In this document: piece after piece, positions 62,149 through 64,000 of the stretch | Layout of the letters: every line of letters starts with the position of its first letter | How positions within the stretch are numbered: position 1 is the first letter of the stretch | Origin: Paraburkholderia acidicola | GTDB taxonomy: Bacteria > Pseudomonadota > Gammaproteobacteria > Burkholderiales > Burkholderiaceae | DNA: 64,000 nt | Direction of reading: 5' to 3' | Assembly (NCBI RefSeq): GCF_002362315.1 | Contig: NZ_MTZV01000006.1 | Location: 2,046,001-2,110,000 of the forward strand | Translations under genes and position numbers: made by a program | The notes under the pieces: generated by a model | The model's database searches: none | Seen by the model: the letters and a program-made list of their open reading frames with translations, nothing else | What the model was told of the DNA's origin: nothing

Positions 62149-64000
62149 ATGAATATTTCGCGTCCCTTTATCGAGCGGCCGATCGCGACGTCGCTGCTGA
62201 TGATCGCGCTGCTGCTCGCGGGCCTGCTCGGTTATCACCTGCTGCCGGTATCCGCGTTGCCGGAAGTCGACTATCCGACGATCCAGGTCTACACGCAGTA
62301 TCCGGGCGCGAGCCCCGACGTGAGCAGCTCGTCGATCACGTCGCCGCTCGAACGCCAGTTCGGTCAGATGCCCGGCCTGAAGACCATGAACTCGACGAGT
62401 TCGAACGGTGTGTCGGTGATCACGCTGCAGTTCGATCTCGCGTTGTCGCTCGACGTCGCCGAACAGGAAGTGCAGGCGGCGATCAACGCGTCGGCGAGTT
62501 TCCTGCCAGCGAACCTCCCGTACCCGCCGGTGTACAGCAAGGTCAACCCGGCCGATGCACCGGTGCTCACGTTGTCTCTGACGTCCGATGTGCTGCCGCT
62601 CACGAAGATCGAAGACCTGGCCGATACGCGGCTCGCGCAGAAGATCTCGCAGATCTCCGGTATCGGCCTCGTCACGATCAGCGGGGGGCAGCGGCCTGCC
62701 GTGCGCATCGAAACGAATTCGGGCGCGCTGAACTCGCTTGGCATGTCGCTCGACGACGTGCGTACCGCGCTCGGTAATGCCAACGTCAACCAGGCGAAGG
62801 GCAATCTGGATGGCAAGTACCAGGCGTATTCGATCGGTGCGAACGACCAGCTTCAATCGGCCGCCGACTACGCGGACCTCGTGATCGCGTACAAGAACGG
62901 CGCGCCAATTCGCCTCACGCAGATTGCGAAATCGATCGATGGTGCAGAGGACACACGCCAGGCGGCATGGACTGGTAAGACACCGGCGATCATCCTGAAC
63001 ATCCAGCGCCAGCCGGGCGCCAACGTGATCGATGTCGTGGACCGCGTGCAGAAGTTGTTGCCGCAACTACGCGCGAGCCTGCCCGCCACGCTGAAGGTCG
63101 ACGTGCTGACCGATCGCACGCAGACGATCCGCGCGTCGGTCACCGACGTTGAATACGAACTCGGCGTGGCCGTCGCGCTGGTCGTGATGGTGATCTTCCT
63201 GTTCCTGCGTAACGTGCCGGCCACCGTGATTCCGGCCGTTACCGTGCCGCTCTCGCTGATCGGCACGCTCGCGGTCGCGTGGGGGCTTGGCTTCTCGCTG
63301 AACAACCTGACGCTAATGTCACTTACCATCGCGACCGGTTTCGTTGTCGACGATGCGATCGTGATGATCGAGAACATCACACGCTATATCGAAGCGGGCG
63401 AGGCACCGCTTGCGGCCGCACTGAAAGGTGCAAAGCAGATCGGCTTCACGATCATCTCGCTGTCGGTGTCGCTGATCGCGGTGATGATTCCGCTGCTGTT
63501 CATGGGCGATGTGGTGGGGCGGTTGTTCCGCGAGTTCGCACTGACACTTGCCATCGCGATCGTGCTGTCGGCGATCGTGTCGCTGACGCTCACACCGATG
63601 ATGTGTTCGCGGATGCTGAAGGAGCACGAGGGCGAGCGGCGCGTCGATTTCTTCGACCGTGTGAACCGGCGCTACGAACAGGGCCTCGGCTGGGTGCTCG
63701 AGCATCGCGGGCTGACGCTGGTGTCGGTGGGGATAACGGCAGCGCTGACGTTCCTGATCCTGATCTTGATGCCGAAGGGCTTCTTCCCCGAGCAGGACAC
63801 CGGGCTGATCGAAGGTATTTCGCAGGCAGCACCGTCGATCTCGTTTAGCCACATGGTCGAGAAGCAACAGCAACTGGTCGCGCAGATCATGAAGGACCCG
63901 GCAGTGGAGAGTCTGTCGTCGTTCGTCGGCATCAACCAGACGAGCCCGACGCTGAACCAGGGCAGCGTGCTGATCAATCTGAAGGACAAAGGCGATCGCG
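62149..64000 (+). CDS. mdtB: RND efflux pump inner-membrane subunit (MdtB-like), 3' end outside window
   Basis: The first 617 codons of an HAE1-family pump. It starts MNISRPFIERPIATSLLMIA with helix 1, then LPEVDYPTIQVYTQYPGASP. The helix 4 proton-relay region is ATGFVVDDAIVMIENITRY with its Asp pair, and TPMMCSRMLKEHEGE follows. Complete members are ~1,040 residues. An MdtC-like second pump probably follows beyond the window. Confidence 0.93.
   Translation, partial: MNISRPFIERPIATSLLMIALLLAGLLGYHLLPVSALPEVDYPTIQVYTQYPGASPDVSSSSITSPLERQFGQMPGLKTMNSTSSNGVSVITLQFDLALSLDVAEQEVQAAINASASFLPANLPYPPVYSKVNPADAPVLTLSLTSDVLPLTKIEDLADTRLAQKISQISGIGLVTISGGQRPAVRIETNSGALNSLGMSLDDVRTALGNANVNQAKGNLDGKYQAYSIGANDQLQSAADYADLVIAYKNGAPIRLTQIAKSIDGAEDTRQAAWTGKTPAIILNIQRQPGANVIDVVDRVQKLLPQLRASLPATLKVDVLTDRTQTIRASVTDVEYELGVAVALVVMVIFLFLRNVPATVIPAVTVPLSLIGTLAVAWGLGFSLNNLTLMSLTIATGFVVDDAIVMIENITRYIEAGEAPLAAALKGAKQIGFTIISLSVSLIAVMIPLLFMGDVVGRLFREFALTLAIAIVLSAIVSLTLTPMMCSRMLKEHEGERRVDFFDRVNRRYEQGLGWVLEHRGLTLVSVGITAALTFLILILMPKGFFPEQDTGLIEGISQAAPSISFSHMVEKQQQLVAQIMKDPAVESLSSFVGINQTSPTLNQGSVLINLKDKGDR

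Noticed and set aside
60868..63066. 732-codon open frame on the minus strand
   Set aside because: It is an Arg/His-rich shadow of the mdtA and mdtB genes, which have clear domain motifs on the plus strand.
1..64000. tRNA, rRNA or complete insertion sequence
   Set aside because: No cloverleaf-like, rRNA-like or transposase sequence was recognised on reading both strands, though a covariance search was not possible.

Overview
The window is high-GC DNA, and its gene content is typical of Burkholderia sensu lato (Paraburkholderia, Caballeronia or Burkholderia). It has betaproteobacterial H-NS proteins, a Burkholderia-type general porin, GntP, LysR, GntR and IclR regulators and an MdtA/MdtB efflux pair. 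Dense metabolic islands with their own divergent regulators suggest a chromosome, possibly a secondary replicon. The genus is inferred from gene families only. I saw no rRNA, tRNA, CRISPR array or intact insertion sequence.

Region 1 (1-15.5 kb) holds small regulator-plus-enzyme modules: an M20 amidohydrolase beside an Lrp regulator; a YcaQ-like DNA glycosylase; a LysR regulator divergent from a binding protein plus aminotransferase; a cNMP-sensor flavoprotein; a DedA-rhodanese fusion; an alkylation-repair pair (Ada-AlkA fusion and Ogt); a GntR regulator divergent from an atypical aminotransferase; and a TonB receptor behind a Fur-like site.

Region 2 (15.5-25.4 kb) holds a membrane protein split across two frames with a slippery heptamer at the junction, an H-NS protein with a histone-like tail, a porin, a family 9 glycosyltransferase, a GntP permease, a LuxR regulator, a serine hydrolase and a second H-NS protein.

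Region 3 (26-33.4 kb) carries a formaldehyde-activating enzyme, an aldo/keto reductase, a semialdehyde dehydrogenase and an MFS transporter, then a tannase/feruloyl-esterase-like gene coupled to an OpgC-like membrane protein. Region 4 (33.8-41.1 kb) contains prfC, a LysR regulator, a CoA-ligase/GNAT fusion, a possible divergent H-NS-like protein, an SDR and a GNAT.

Region 5 (41.1-51.3 kb) is a near-complete oxidative deoxy-sugar operon, best explained as L-fucose or a close relative. It has an IclR regulator, an ABC importer, a two-subunit UxaA-type dehydratase, an aldo/keto dehydrogenase, a lactonase, an SDR dehydrogenase and a diketo-acid hydrolase, and it ends in a clear terminator.

Region 6 (52.3-60.6 kb) is an accessory island with a colicin-V-type secretion system: an HlyD adaptor, a C39-peptidase ABC exporter and a TolC channel. 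Downstream lie a double-glycine-leader microcin/bacteriocin precursor and two small AT-rich membrane-protein genes that could give immunity. Its right edge abuts a truncated amj (lipid II flippase) gene. This is the strongest candidate for an undescribed system. Region 7 (61-64 kb) is an RND efflux operon that runs off the end of the window.
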